Positions 8,943 to 17,281 of a stretch of DNA of 64,000 nucleotides are shown one piece after another. The position numbers were made by a program, and so were the translations under genes. The notes under the pieces were generated by a model. The model searched no databases. It had not been told where the DNA came from and worked only from the letters and a program-made list of their open reading frames with translations. The stretch lies in the NCBI RefSeq assembly GCF_000739015.1, contig NZ_JPUG01000079.1:1-64000 (forward strand). The letters are read 5' to 3'. Source of the stretch: Microvirga sp. BSC39. GTDB lineage: Bacteria > Pseudomonadota > Alphaproteobacteria > Rhizobiales > Beijerinckiaceae. Numbering within the stretch: the stretch's first letter is position 1; each line of letters opens with the position of its first letter.

Positions 8943-10069
8943 GCTCCCATTCCAGCCGTGATTGGTTCGAGTGTCTTGCGCAAGCGCAAAGCGGCGTGAT
9001 CGAGATCGCGCTCCTGGCGCACGAAACGCAAGGCATTGGCGCCCAAGCTCCGGAGCCGGTCTCGATCCTGCAGGAGGACGCCTAACGCATCGGCAAAGGC
9101 CGCGATGTCGCCTGGCTGGGTCAGGACGCCGGTGTCGCCATGCTTCACCACGCTGGCCACTCCGCCATAGGCTCCGGCGAGCACCGGGCAGCCCATGGCC
9201 TGAGCCTCCAGCAGCACCATGCCATAAGCCTCGTTGACGGCAGGCCAGATGAAGAGATCGGCGCTTTCATAGAGGACTCTCAGATCGGCTCTGTTCTCGA
9301 TCTGACCATGGTATCGCACCCGGTCTGCGAGGCGCGAGAAAAGCTGCGCGATCTCCTCCCTAGCCTCGCCGTCGCCCACGATATCGAGCGACCAGGGCAG
9401 ATGCTGCAGACGTTCAAGAGCGGCGGCAAGAATGCCATAGGAGGCGAACTTGTCGCCGCTGCGCATCATGGCGACGGTGAGCAGGCGCGGTTCAATTCCG
9501 TGCGGGAGAGGAGCACTCGGTGCAGGCCAGTCCTGCATGTCGAGAAAAGGCGGAAGATCGACCAGCATCTGGTGTGCCGGTTGCGCCTTTTCCAAGGCCC
9601 CTCGGTCATGGGCCGTCATGACGAAGATCGCGTCGGCTTTATCAAGAGCCGCCTCGGCTCCCTCATGCCCCAGAGCCCAAGGCCCGTGCGCGCGCTTTGC
9701 TGCACGCGATCCTTCCGCAACGGCATAGAGAATGCCCAGTGCCTCCGCCACGCGGGGACCGATCCAGTCCGGCGCCTTGTAGTAGACGTGGTAGGTGAAC
9801 CACAGGCATGGACGGCTCTGCTCCGGCAAGGCTCGATAATGTGCGATGAGACGCGAGGCTTCCTCCAGCGACTGCTGCCTGATGAGATTCTGCTGCTGCG
9901 GATCGCCCGTCTTGTCGAGGGTGCGCAGCTCGCTTGCGAGCTGCGGCCGGTAGCCCGCCCGGTCGAGGGCCTTCATCAGCAGACGCGCCATCGTGCGGTC
10001 GCCCGATGGAAGCGGATGGTTGGGACTCTTCAACGGAGCGTAGAACGCCACTGGCCGCGCGTGGGTCAC
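8939..10069 (-). CDS. Glycosyltransferase family 4 (GT-B)
   Basis: A 376-residue glycosyltransferase. It starts with GTG at 10069, overlapping the preceding stop as GTGA, and ends in an ATGA overlap with the next gene. The N-terminal segment PLKSPNHPLPSGDRTMARLL and the C-terminal donor half (WSLDIVGDGEAREEI, ESADLFIWPAVNEAYGMVLL with the family EX7E-type motif, GDTGVLTQPGDIAAFADAL) place it in the GT4 group. It should be a cytoplasmic enzyme transferring a nucleotide sugar to a lipid-linked or capsular glycan. The acceptor is unknown. Confidence 0.9.
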   Translation of the reverse strand: MTHARPVAFYAPLKSPNHPLPSGDRTMARLLMKALDRAGYRPQLASELRTLDKTGDPQQQNLIRQQSLEEASRLIAHYRALPEQSRPCLWFTYHVYYKAPDWIGPRVAEALGILYAVAEGSRAAKRAHGPWALGHEGAEAALDKADAIFVMTAHDRGALEKAQPAHQMLVDLPPFLDMQDWPAPSAPLPHGIEPRLLTVAMMRSGDKFASYGILAAALERLQHLPWSLDIVGDGEAREEIAQLFSRLADRVRYHGQIENRADLRVLYESADLFIWPAVNEAYGMVLLEAQAMGCPVLAGAYGGVASVVKHGDTGVLTQPGDIAAFADALGVLLQDRDRLRSLGANALRFVRQERDLDHAALRLRKTLEPITAGMGA

Positions 10070-11337
10070 ACCCGCTCCGGTTCTCTGTGCGGGTTGTCGG
10101 TGACGGTGCGCAGGCGCGTTTCCAGCACGTCGATTCCACCCTCCATGGAGAAGTCCCGCCGCAGCCGCGTGAACGCGGCAGCGCCGAGAACCTTCCGCAG
10201 TTCAGGCTCGCGGGCGAGCAGGTTCAGGGCGTTGGACAACGCCTCCCAATCTCCCGGTCGGACCAACTCGCCCTCGGTGCCGCTGCGGATGAATTCCGGG
10301 ATCCCGGCGAAGTCCGTCGCTACGATGGCAAGCCCCTGGCTCGCGGCTTCCATGATCACGTTCGGCAGGCCGTCCCGGTCGCCCGATTTCGCTTCCTTGG
10401 ACGGCAGCACGAAGAGATCGGCTTCTTGCAGGAGAGCGATGATGTCGGGCTGCGCCTTGGAGCCGAGGAACGCCACCTTGTCGCCGATGCCCGCTTCCTG
10501 CGCCTGCTTCTTCAGGCTGTTGAGCAACTCGCCGCCGCCCACATGGGCAAAGCGCCAGTGCAGATCCGGCGGCAGGGCGGCGAGCGCCTGGATCAGGTCG
10601 CCATAGCCCTTCTTGGCCACCGCCCGCCCGACGGAGACGATCCTCACCGGGTCGAGCGGGTCCGAACCGTCACGCACCGGGCGGCTCTCGGGCGGTGCGG
10701 GAAAGCGCGAGAGGTCGAGCCCGTGATAGACCAGCGACACCTGCTCCGGCCGCGACAGCGATTGCAGATGCGCGGCGCCTTGGGCCGTGCAGGTCACGCC
10801 CCAGCGGGCCTCGGCCATCTTCTCCCGCTTCTCCCAGTCCGGCGTCGTCCAGATGTCCTTGGCATGGGCCGAGAAGGTCCAGGTCCGGCCGGTCAGGAGC
10901 GCGGCATAGCGAACGACGGAAGCCGGCGTGTGCAGGTAATGCACATGCAGGTGCCCCACGTCCGCGGGCAGTTCCCGGGCCATGGCGAAGGCCTGGCCGA
11001 GGCGGCGCACCCGGTTGGCGGTGAAATCGCGCTTCAGATCGCGCCAGAACGCCTTGATCGTGGCGCCGAAGCCTTTGCGTCCCAGGCTCCAGAGGGCGCC
11101 GCGCAGCACGCGCAGGGGCTCCTCATAGAGGTATTCCGGCAGATAGGTGACCTTCGCCCTGATGGCCTTGTGCATCGGATGCACGGCCCGCTCGGTCGGG
11201 TGCCGGAGAGACCAGATCTCGAGGTCGAGCCCGCGCTGCTCGAGGGCCAGGATCTCCTGGGCGATGAAGGTCTCAGAAAGCCGTGGATAACCTTTCACCA
11301 CGATGGCGATGCGTCGGGCTGCTGATGAAGGAAGCAT
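10066..11337 (-). CDS. Glycosyltransferase family 4, colanic-acid/exopolysaccharide type
   Basis: A 423-residue GT-B enzyme. The N-terminus VKGYPRLSETFIAQEILALE is the hallmark of WcaL/AmsK-like exopolysaccharide transferases. The donor-binding half contains VGRAVAKKGYGDLIQALAAL, DLFVLPSKEAKSGDRDGLPN and VIMEAASQGLAIVATDFAGI, where the two acidic positions of the EX7E motif fall. It sits eight bases after the upstream glycosyltransferase stop, and its own stop overlaps the next start, so it is within one transcription unit. It is expected to act on the cytoplasmic face during repeat-unit assembly. Confidence 0.9.
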   Translation of the reverse strand: MLPSSAARRIAIVVKGYPRLSETFIAQEILALEQRGLDLEIWSLRHPTERAVHPMHKAIRAKVTYLPEYLYEEPLRVLRGALWSLGRKGFGATIKAFWRDLKRDFTANRVRRLGQAFAMARELPADVGHLHVHYLHTPASVVRYAALLTGRTWTFSAHAKDIWTTPDWEKREKMAEARWGVTCTAQGAAHLQSLSRPEQVSLVYHGLDLSRFPAPPESRPVRDGSDPLDPVRIVSVGRAVAKKGYGDLIQALAALPPDLHWRFAHVGGGELLNSLKKQAQEAGIGDKVAFLGSKAQPDIIALLQEADLFVLPSKEAKSGDRDGLPNVIMEAASQGLAIVATDFAGIPEFIRSGTEGELVRPGDWEALSNALNLLAREPELRKVLGAAAFTRLRRDFSMEGGIDVLETRLRTVTDNPHREPERV

Positions 11338-11345
11338 TCTTCACG

Positions 11346-12617
11346 CTACTCGGCCGCCTGATGATAGGCAGGGGCAAACCGTGGTCGGGATTCGGTCAGC
11401 ACTTTGAGCCGTTCGCGCACCCGGTCAAGCCCGTCGAGCAGGGCCGGGATCACCACCTCCGATGGACGGGGCTGGGACGAGAGGGCGCGCAGGGCCGCCG
11501 CCATGCGCTCCGGCGTGCGCGGCTCCTTGTAGTCGCTCAGCATGCGCACGAGGCCGAGGCGCTCGGCCTCCACCGCCCGGATATACTGCTCCAGCCGCGG
11601 CCGCGTGCGCGGGACGATGAGGGTGCGCTTGTCGAAGGACAAAGCCTCGCAGAAGGTGTTGTAGCCGCCCATGGCCACCACCGCGTCGGCCTTCTTCATG
11701 AGCCATTCGATCTTGTTGTCGAAGGACAGCACATCGAGCTTGGGCTGCCGGGCGATGCGCTCGACGAAGGAGCGGCGCTTGTCCCTGTCGATGAACGGGC
11801 CGAACAGGATCAGCGCAGGCTGGTCGAGTTCCGCATCCGCCTCGTAGGCCGAGATCACCCAGTCGATCAGGTCGTCGCCATCGCCGCCGCCGCCGGTGGT
11901 CACCAGGATGAAGGGCTGCTTGGTGATCTTCGGGTACTTGGTCAGGGACGGAGTCGGCGGCACGTCCCGGCGCAGGTAGCCGGTATAGGTGATCCGGTTT
12001 TCCACATCCGATGGGAGATCCAGTGCCTTGAGAGGCTGGTAGACATCCTTCAGTCCATAGACCCAGATCTCGTCGTAGTAGCGGATCAAGGCTGTCTTTG
12101 CGCCCTTGCGCTCCCATTCCGGGACCAGGAGGGCAGGCTCGTCCATGACGTCGCGGATGCCGAGCACGAGCTTGCAGCCGGCCGCCTGGAGATAGTCGAG
12201 GGCCGGCACGACCTCGCCGCGGAAGCCCGTCGGCTCCTTGTCGACGATGAACACGTCCGGCTGGAAGGCCTTGGCCGTCTGGAGAATGAGCGCCTGGCGC
12301 AGGCCCACGGCCTCGTCCAGGCTCACATTGAGGTTGAGGCTGCGGTAATCCCCGTCATGAAGCTTGGTGACACCCGGGATGCGGATGTAGTCGACCCCGC
12401 TCTCGAACTCGAAATTGCCGATCACCGGCGAGCCCGAGATGATGATCACCGAGGTGCCCGGCTGCGCCTCCACGATGGCATTGGCCAGCGCCCGCGACCG
12501 GCGCAGATGGCCGAGCCCGAACGTGTCGTGGCTGTAGATGAGAACCCGTGCTCCCGGACGGGATTTGACCAGGGGCAGGCCTGTCTCTGTTCTCGGCTCC
12601 ATGACCGCATTTGCCAT
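11346..12617 (-). CDS. MurG-like GT-B family glycosyltransferase
   Basis: A 423-residue protein using the ATG at 12617 (MANAVMEPRTETG); upstream in-frame codons lie in the divergent promoter region and look non-coding. The N-terminal fold contains LIYSHDTFGLGHLRRSRAL, a MurG-like glycine-rich loop, followed by IISGSPVIGNFEF. The C-terminal half carries ILVTTGGGGDGDDLIDWVI and ADAVVAMGGYNTFCEALSF near 310-330, the donor-sugar segment. It is related in layout to the N-terminal domain of the fusion protein at 7002-8942, so the operon has two MurG-type and two GT4-type transferases. It is the first gene of that operon and divergent from the ABC protein gene. Confidence 0.85.
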   Translation of the reverse strand: MANAVMEPRTETGLPLVKSRPGARVLIYSHDTFGLGHLRRSRALANAIVEAQPGTSVIIISGSPVIGNFEFESGVDYIRIPGVTKLHDGDYRSLNLNVSLDEAVGLRQALILQTAKAFQPDVFIVDKEPTGFRGEVVPALDYLQAAGCKLVLGIRDVMDEPALLVPEWERKGAKTALIRYYDEIWVYGLKDVYQPLKALDLPSDVENRITYTGYLRRDVPPTPSLTKYPKITKQPFILVTTGGGGDGDDLIDWVISAYEADAELDQPALILFGPFIDRDKRRSFVERIARQPKLDVLSFDNKIEWLMKKADAVVAMGGYNTFCEALSFDKRTLIVPRTRPRLEQYIRAVEAERLGLVRMLSDYKEPRTPERMAAALRALSSQPRPSEVVIPALLDGLDRVRERLKVLTESRPRFAPAYHQAAE

Positions 12618-12778
12618 GCAGGCTTCCCTTGGTGGGCAAGAAAAGGAATTTGACGTATCGTTTATTGACGTTAGGCCAGCTATCTCTACCCTTGCAATAG
12701 CCCCCCTCGTCAAACTATGGCGATGCCCCAAAACGGAAAGAGGGATCACAGGCACATGAAGATGGCATCACTGCGCTG
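12618..12778. promoter_or_regulatory. Divergent promoter region with a 7-codon mini-cistron
   Basis: These 161 bases separate the glycosyltransferase operon (minus) from the ABC/cNMP operon (plus), and are visibly richer in A and T than the coding flanks. At 12756-12779 there is a tiny plus-strand reading frame, MKMASLR, preceded by AGAGGGA about ten bases upstream. Its TGA overlaps the ATG of the ABC gene as TGATG. The ABC gene has no good ribosome site of its own, so translation may be coupled through this leader. Confidence 0.45.
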
Positions 12779-15502
12779 ATGGAAAAGAGCCTTTTCCGCT
12801 ATATCTGGACCCATTCCAAGCGCGACCAGATGATCATCTGCGCGGTCGTGCTCGCGTCCCTGCCATTTTACTTCATGTCGCTCGATCTGCCTCGCCAGAT
12901 CGTGAACCAGGCTATCCAGGGCGAGGCTTTCCGGGACGGCAACCCGACGGCTCCTTTCCTCAATCTGTCGTTCGACTGGCCGGGCTGGCTCGGCGGCGGC
13001 GGCTCGTGGGAGATCTTCGAGGGCTTTCAGGTCGGCCGGGTCGGCCTGCTCATGGGCCTGTCCTTCGTGTTCCTGTTCTTTGTCATCGTGAACGGGGCCT
13101 TCAAATACTGGATCAACGTCTCCAAGGGCGTGCTGGGCGAGCGCATGCTCCGGCGCATGCGCTTCGACCTGTTCTCCATGGTGCTGCGCTTCACGCCGGA
13201 TGCCCTGCGGACCGTAAAATCTTCGGAGACCGCAACGATCATCAAGGATGAGGTCGAACCGATCGGCGGCTTCATCGGCGATGCCTTCATCACCCCCGTG
13301 TTCCTTGGCACGCAGGCCATCACGGCGCTCGTGTTCATCATGGTGCAGAACGTTTGGCTCGGCCTGATCGCGCTCTCCGTGATCGCCGTGCAGTTCACGA
13401 TCATTCCGCGGCTGCGTCGCGAGCTGCTGCGTCTCGGCAAGCAGCGTCAGCTCGCCTCCCGCCAGCTGGCGGGCCGCATTGCGGAAGTCCTCGATGGAAT
13501 CGAGGTCGTCCACGTCCACAATGCCTATGGCTGGGAAAGGGCCGAGATCGGGCACCGGCTCTTCAATCTCTTCACCATCCGTTTGAAGATCTACAACCGG
13601 AAATTCTTCGTCAAAACCCTCAATAATTTCCTGGCCCAGCTGACGCCGTTCTTCTTCTACGCCATCGGCGGCTATTTCGCCCTGCGCGGCACCCTCGACA
13701 TCGGCCAGCTCGTCGCCGTGATCGCAGCCTACCGCGAATTGCCGCCGCCCCTGAAGGAGCTGATCGACTGGGACCAGCAGCGTCTCGACGTTCAGGTGAA
13801 GTACGATCAGGTCACCCAGCACTTCGCCGAGGACAGACTTGGCCCGCTGCTGGAGTCGCGTGAGGCGGGGGAGGCGGACCAGCCTCTGACCGGCTCCTTC
13901 GTGGGCGAGGACATCCGGATTGCCGGACCGCACGGCGACCTGATCATCGAAGGGGGCGCCTTCACGATCGAGCTGCCCACAAGCGTTGCGCTGATCTCGA
14001 ACGGCGGTGCGGCCGCCAGCATGCTGGCGCGCATTCTGGCCCGTCGGAGCCTGGAGTTCAGCGGCCGGATCCGAATCGGCGAGCGCGACCTGACCCAGCT
14101 TCCCATGGCTGTAACCGGACACAGGATCGCCTATGCGGGCGTGGATCCGATCCTCTTCCCCGGCAGCATTCGCGACAATCTCGTCTATGGCCTCCGTTCC
14201 AAGCCCTTGGGCCGGCTGAAGGAGGACAGGCAGGAGATGGACCGGCGGATCGCGGAGGCGCTCAGAACCGGCAACCCGATTGAGAGCATCTCCGATCAGT
14301 GGGTGGATTACGAGCGCCTTGGCGCAAAGGACGAAAACGAGCTGGACCGCATCCTCCTCGATCTTCTCGACAAGGTGGGTATGGGCGACACGATCTATCT
14401 GTTCGGCCTTGCCGGCAGGATCGATCCGGAGCGCCATACGAGCCTTGCCGAGCGCCTCGTCGAAGCCCGACACCGCCTCCGCGACACCTTCCAGTCGAAT
14501 GGCATGGCCGATCTGGTCGAGCCCTTCGACCCGGCGTGTTACAACAGCCAGGCGACGATTGCGGAAAACCTTCTCTTCGGCGTGCCGATCTCCGACGAGT
14601 TCAAGGGGCGCAACCTCGCCGACAATGCCCAGTTCCGCGACGCCATCGACAGGGCGGAGATGACGGACGACCTCGTCCGTATGGGTCTTCAGATCGCCGA
14701 GACCATGACCGAGATCTTCGAAGGCCTGCCGCCCGGGCATTCCCTGTTCGAGCAGTTCTCCTTCATCGGCGCCGATGAGCTGACCGAGTTCGAGGCCATC
14801 CTGCGTCGTCGTGGCCGGGGAGAGGGCAGCCTGAGGCGCGAGGACCGGACGCGCCTTCTGTCCCTGCCGCTGGCCTATATCGAAGCCCGGCATCGCTTGG
14901 GCCTTCTCGATGACGCCATGACCGGCCGGATCGTCGAGGCACGGGGGCTCGTCCGGGAGGTTCTCGAAAAGGCCGGATCGGCCGGCGTCGAATTCTATGA
15001 CCCGGAAGGGATCTGCTCGGCCGCCCCCTTGCGGGACAACCTCCTGTTCGGACGGGTCAGCTATCAGGTGGCCAATGCCCGCGCGCGGGTTGCGGAAGCG
15101 GTGGCCGCCGTCGTGCGCGAGCTCAACCTTCAGGAGGAGGTCGAGAGGGTCGGCCTGGAATATCAGGTGGGCACGGCGGGCAGGCTCCTCTCGCCGCAGG
15201 AGCGGGCGAGCGTCAACCTGGTTCGATGCCTGGTGAAACGCCCGGACATCCTGGTGATCGATGGTGCCCTCGCGCCCTTCGACGAGGCGCGCAGCCAGCA
15301 GCTGATGCAACTGCTTCTCGACCTTCTCGATCAACAAAGCCTGTTCATGGTGCTTCCGAATGATCGACAGGCCGGCGACTTCGATGTTCAGATGCGTTTT
15401 CGCGATGGACAGATCATAACAGACAAGACGGCCGCTCCGGCTCCGAGGCCCTCCATGCCCGAGCCGGACGCCCCCCAGAGGATAGCAGGAGAGGTGGCAT
15501 GA
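12779..15502 (+). CDS. ABC exporter-like membrane protein with degenerate, expanded nucleotide-binding region
   Basis: A 907-residue protein. Residues ~20-330 form an ABC exporter type transmembrane domain with about six helices. The C-terminal region resembles a nucleotide-binding domain but is broken up. The Walker A position (~404-418) reads ISNGGAAASML and lacks the GKS/T lysine. The Q-loop-following motif appears three times (SIRDNLVYG ~463, TIAENLLFG ~592, PLRDNLLFG ~750), each after an Asp-Pro. A signature-like LLSPQERASVNLVRCL (~802) and a Walker B-like DILVIDGALAPFDE (~823) come last. ATP hydrolysis is therefore doubtful. The gene is translationally coupled to a cyclic-nucleotide-binding protein (ATGA) and divergent from a glycosyltransferase operon, suggesting regulated glycan export or a scaffold. 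Confidence 0.85.
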   Translation: MEKSLFRYIWTHSKRDQMIICAVVLASLPFYFMSLDLPRQIVNQAIQGEAFRDGNPTAPFLNLSFDWPGWLGGGGSWEIFEGFQVGRVGLLMGLSFVFLFFVIVNGAFKYWINVSKGVLGERMLRRMRFDLFSMVLRFTPDALRTVKSSETATIIKDEVEPIGGFIGDAFITPVFLGTQAITALVFIMVQNVWLGLIALSVIAVQFTIIPRLRRELLRLGKQRQLASRQLAGRIAEVLDGIEVVHVHNAYGWERAEIGHRLFNLFTIRLKIYNRKFFVKTLNNFLAQLTPFFFYAIGGYFALRGTLDIGQLVAVIAAYRELPPPLKELIDWDQQRLDVQVKYDQVTQHFAEDRLGPLLESREAGEADQPLTGSFVGEDIRIAGPHGDLIIEGGAFTIELPTSVALISNGGAAASMLARILARRSLEFSGRIRIGERDLTQLPMAVTGHRIAYAGVDPILFPGSIRDNLVYGLRSKPLGRLKEDRQEMDRRIAEALRTGNPIESISDQWVDYERLGAKDENELDRILLDLLDKVGMGDTIYLFGLAGRIDPERHTSLAERLVEARHRLRDTFQSNGMADLVEPFDPACYNSQATIAENLLFGVPISDEFKGRNLADNAQFRDAIDRAEMTDDLVRMGLQIAETMTEIFEGLPPGHSLFEQFSFIGADELTEFEAILRRRGRGEGSLRREDRTRLLSLPLAYIEARHRLGLLDDAMTGRIVEARGLVREVLEKAGSAGVEFYDPEGICSAAPLRDNLLFGRVSYQVANARARVAEAVAAVVRELNLQEEVERVGLEYQVGTAGRLLSPQERASVNLVRCLVKRPDILVIDGALAPFDEARSQQLMQLLLDLLDQQSLFMVLPNDRQAGDFDVQMRFRDGQIITDKTAAPAPRPSMPEPDAPQRIAGEVA

Positions 15503-15945
15503 CCCTTGAGACGGAAGTTCAGTCCTTGCGGCAGGTCCCGATGTTCCGGGATGTGGACCCCGCTCGTCTGAAGCTTCTCGCCTTCACCAGCGAGCGGGTG
15601 CAGTTCGCCGGAGGGCAGCGGTTCTTCTCCCAGGGAGATCCGTCCGACGCCGCCTACGTCATCCTCGACGGGCGGGCCAGCGTGCTGCTCAACACCCCTG
15701 GCGGAGATATCCAGGTGGCGGAACTGGGCAGCAACGCCCTGGTGGGAGAGATGGGAATTCTGTCCGATACCCCGCGCTCGGCAACGATCATGGCGGCCGA
15801 GCCGACCACGGCGCTTCGAATCGACAAGAGGGTTTTCCTGGAGCTCCTGGCCCAGTTCCCGCAGATGTCCCTGGCCATCATGCGGGAATTGGCCAAGCGC
15901 CTCGAGCGGACCAATGCACAGCTCGTCGCACAATCCTCATCCTAA
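15499..15945 (+). CDS. Stand-alone cyclic nucleotide-binding domain protein
   Basis: A 148-residue protein made almost only of a CAP-type cyclic-nucleotide-binding fold. After VPMFRDVDPARLKLLAF it has FFSQGDPSDAAYVILDGRA (44-62) and a phosphate-binding cassette near 83-97, GEMGILSDTPRSATI, retaining the Gly-Glu and the Arg-Ser-Ala-Thr of cNMP binders. No helix-turn-helix or second domain follows, only a C-terminal helix, so it is not a transcription factor. Its ATG overlaps the stop of the ABC-like gene, implying stoichiometric production. I infer that it is a regulatory subunit sensing cAMP or cGMP for that protein. Two nucleotide cyclases are encoded elsewhere in the window. Confidence 0.9.
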   Translation: MTLETEVQSLRQVPMFRDVDPARLKLLAFTSERVQFAGGQRFFSQGDPSDAAYVILDGRASVLLNTPGGDIQVAELGSNALVGEMGILSDTPRSATIMAAEPTTALRIDKRVFLELLAQFPQMSLAIMRELAKRLERTNAQLVAQSSS

Positions 15946-16052
15946 ATTTCCGGAAAAAACCTGAACATTTCCCGGGGAAAAGCCGGACAAGGTTAGCGAA
16001 ATCCTACTTTTTATGGCCAAGCTGACCGATTCTCGACACATCTACCCGTCAA

Positions 16053-16078
16053 CCCTTGTGCCCAGAAGAACACAAGGG
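16053..16078. terminator. Inverted repeat between cNMP-binding gene and lytic transglycosylase
   Basis: CCCTTGTG and CACAAGGG form a perfect 8-bp inverted repeat with a 10-base loop. It lies 107 bases after the cNMP-binding gene and 38 bases before the transglycosylase start. No T-run follows, so it could be a weak terminator or an operator for the downstream gene. Confidence 0.4.
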
Positions 16079-16116
16079 AAGGCCTGATCGTCCGGTTGGG
16101 CTATGCGGGATAAGTG

Positions 16117-17202
16117 ATGATGAGTAACGCGAGAACGCTGCTATGCGCAGTACCGCAGCCTGTTGCGGATGTGCGTAAGACTGGAAGTCGCCGCTCACTC
16201 CACCTCGCCCTGGCCGCAGGCCTGATCATGGGCTTCCAGGGTCTCAGTGCCGGTCCGGCCGCCGTGGCCACCATCCCCACCGGACTGCTGGCGCGGCCTG
16301 TTGCCGTTGCGCCCGTGCAGGAGGACATCACCGGTTCGGTGGTAACGGCGTCCGTGGCTTTCACCCCGAAGCTTGCCAAGGATCCGGGTCTCTTCAAGGC
16401 CATCCTCGACGGCGCCTTCTCCATCGTGAAGCCGCGGGTCGAGGAGCCGGCATCCCCGACCATCTCGGAGACGGAGATCGGTGATCCGGACGAGCTGATC
16501 CCCTTCAATGGGCGCAACGTGCCGCGCTGGCTGGTGCATTCCATCCTCAAGGCCGCCCATGCGACCGGTGTCGATCCGGTCTACATGATGACCCTGGCGG
16601 ATGTGGAATCGAGCCTCTCGCCCGAAGCCAAGGCACGCACCTCCTCGGCCCAGGGGCTGTTCCAGTTCATCGACAGCACCTGGATCGAGACCGTCTACCA
16701 GCATGCCGCCGATTACGGCTTCAAGGCAGCCGCCGAGGCGATCCGCTACGTGAACGGCGAGCTCGCCGTCGATCCCAAGGACCGCGAATGGATCATGAGC
16801 CTGCGCACGGATCCCTATTTCTCGGCGGTCATGGCCGGCGAGCTGATCAAGGACGTGGAACGCGCCCTTCAGGCTCAGGGCGAGCGGGAACTGGCCGAGG
16901 CCGAGCTCTACCTTGCCCACTTCCTGGGCGCGTCCAGCGCCGTCCGGTTCCTCGAAGTGCTGGATCGGGACCCGAACATGAAGGCCTCTTCGCTCTTCCC
17001 GAAGGCGGCCCGGGCCAATACCGGGCTCTTCATGGAAGGCAAGGGCCGCAAGCGCCGTCCCGTGACCGTCGCCGAGCTCTACAACAAGATCGATTCGAAG
17101 ATCGTCCGCCGCCTTGATCGGTATGAAGGCATCGGCCCTTATCTCGCCGAGATCAGCCGTCCGGTTGAGAGAACTGCGGAAGCAAACTCCATTATGCAAT
17201 GA
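16117..17202 (+). CDS. Lytic transglycosylase SLT domain protein
   Basis: A 361-residue periplasmic or envelope protein. ATG 16117 follows a GTG and precedes a second ATG; any of the three could be used. A hydrophobic segment at about residues 28-48 is an N-terminal export signal or anchor. The SLT (GH23) core spans about 145-250: VDPVYMMTLADVESSLSP with the catalytic Glu at about residue 164, then the family motif SSAQGLFQFIDSTWIE. Such enzymes cleave the MurNAc-GlcNAc bond of peptidoglycan with anhydro-ring formation. The C-terminal part (PKAARANTGLFMEGKGRKRR) resembles rhizobial SLT proteins without assigned roles. Confidence 0.9.
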   Translation: MMSNARTLLCAVPQPVADVRKTGSRRSLHLALAAGLIMGFQGLSAGPAAVATIPTGLLARPVAVAPVQEDITGSVVTASVAFTPKLAKDPGLFKAILDGAFSIVKPRVEEPASPTISETEIGDPDELIPFNGRNVPRWLVHSILKAAHATGVDPVYMMTLADVESSLSPEAKARTSSAQGLFQFIDSTWIETVYQHAADYGFKAAAEAIRYVNGELAVDPKDREWIMSLRTDPYFSAVMAGELIKDVERALQAQGERELAEAELYLAHFLGASSAVRFLEVLDRDPNMKASSLFPKAARANTGLFMEGKGRKRRPVTVAELYNKIDSKIVRRLDRYEGIGPYLAEISRPVERTAEANSIMQ

Positions 17203-17218
17203 TCGTGCAGATGAAGCA

Positions 17219-17246
17219 GAGCTACCGATGTGATCATCGGTAGCTC
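17219..17246. terminator. Hairpin terminator between convergent genes
   Basis: GAGCTACCGATG and CATCGGTAGCTC form a perfect 12-bp stem with a TGAT loop, 17 bases after the transglycosylase stop and 36 bases from the stop of the convergent small peptide gene. It has no T-run but could terminate from either side. Confidence 0.65.
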
Positions 17247-17281
17247 CGATCGACTAAGTCACTGAGCGCTAGTTCTAGCCG

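Noticed and set aside
12746..15337. Very long minus-strand open frame (863 codons) opposite the ABC-like gene
   Set aside because: It is the antisense of a GC-rich gene with codon-position bias; its product is rich in Asp/His/Gly/Arg without domains, and the plus-strand protein has clear ABC transmembrane features.
12779..15502. The ABC-like protein as the C39 exporter for the double-glycine peptide
   Set aside because: It has no N-terminal peptidase C39 domain and its ATP site is degenerate, so it is not a candidate processing exporter.
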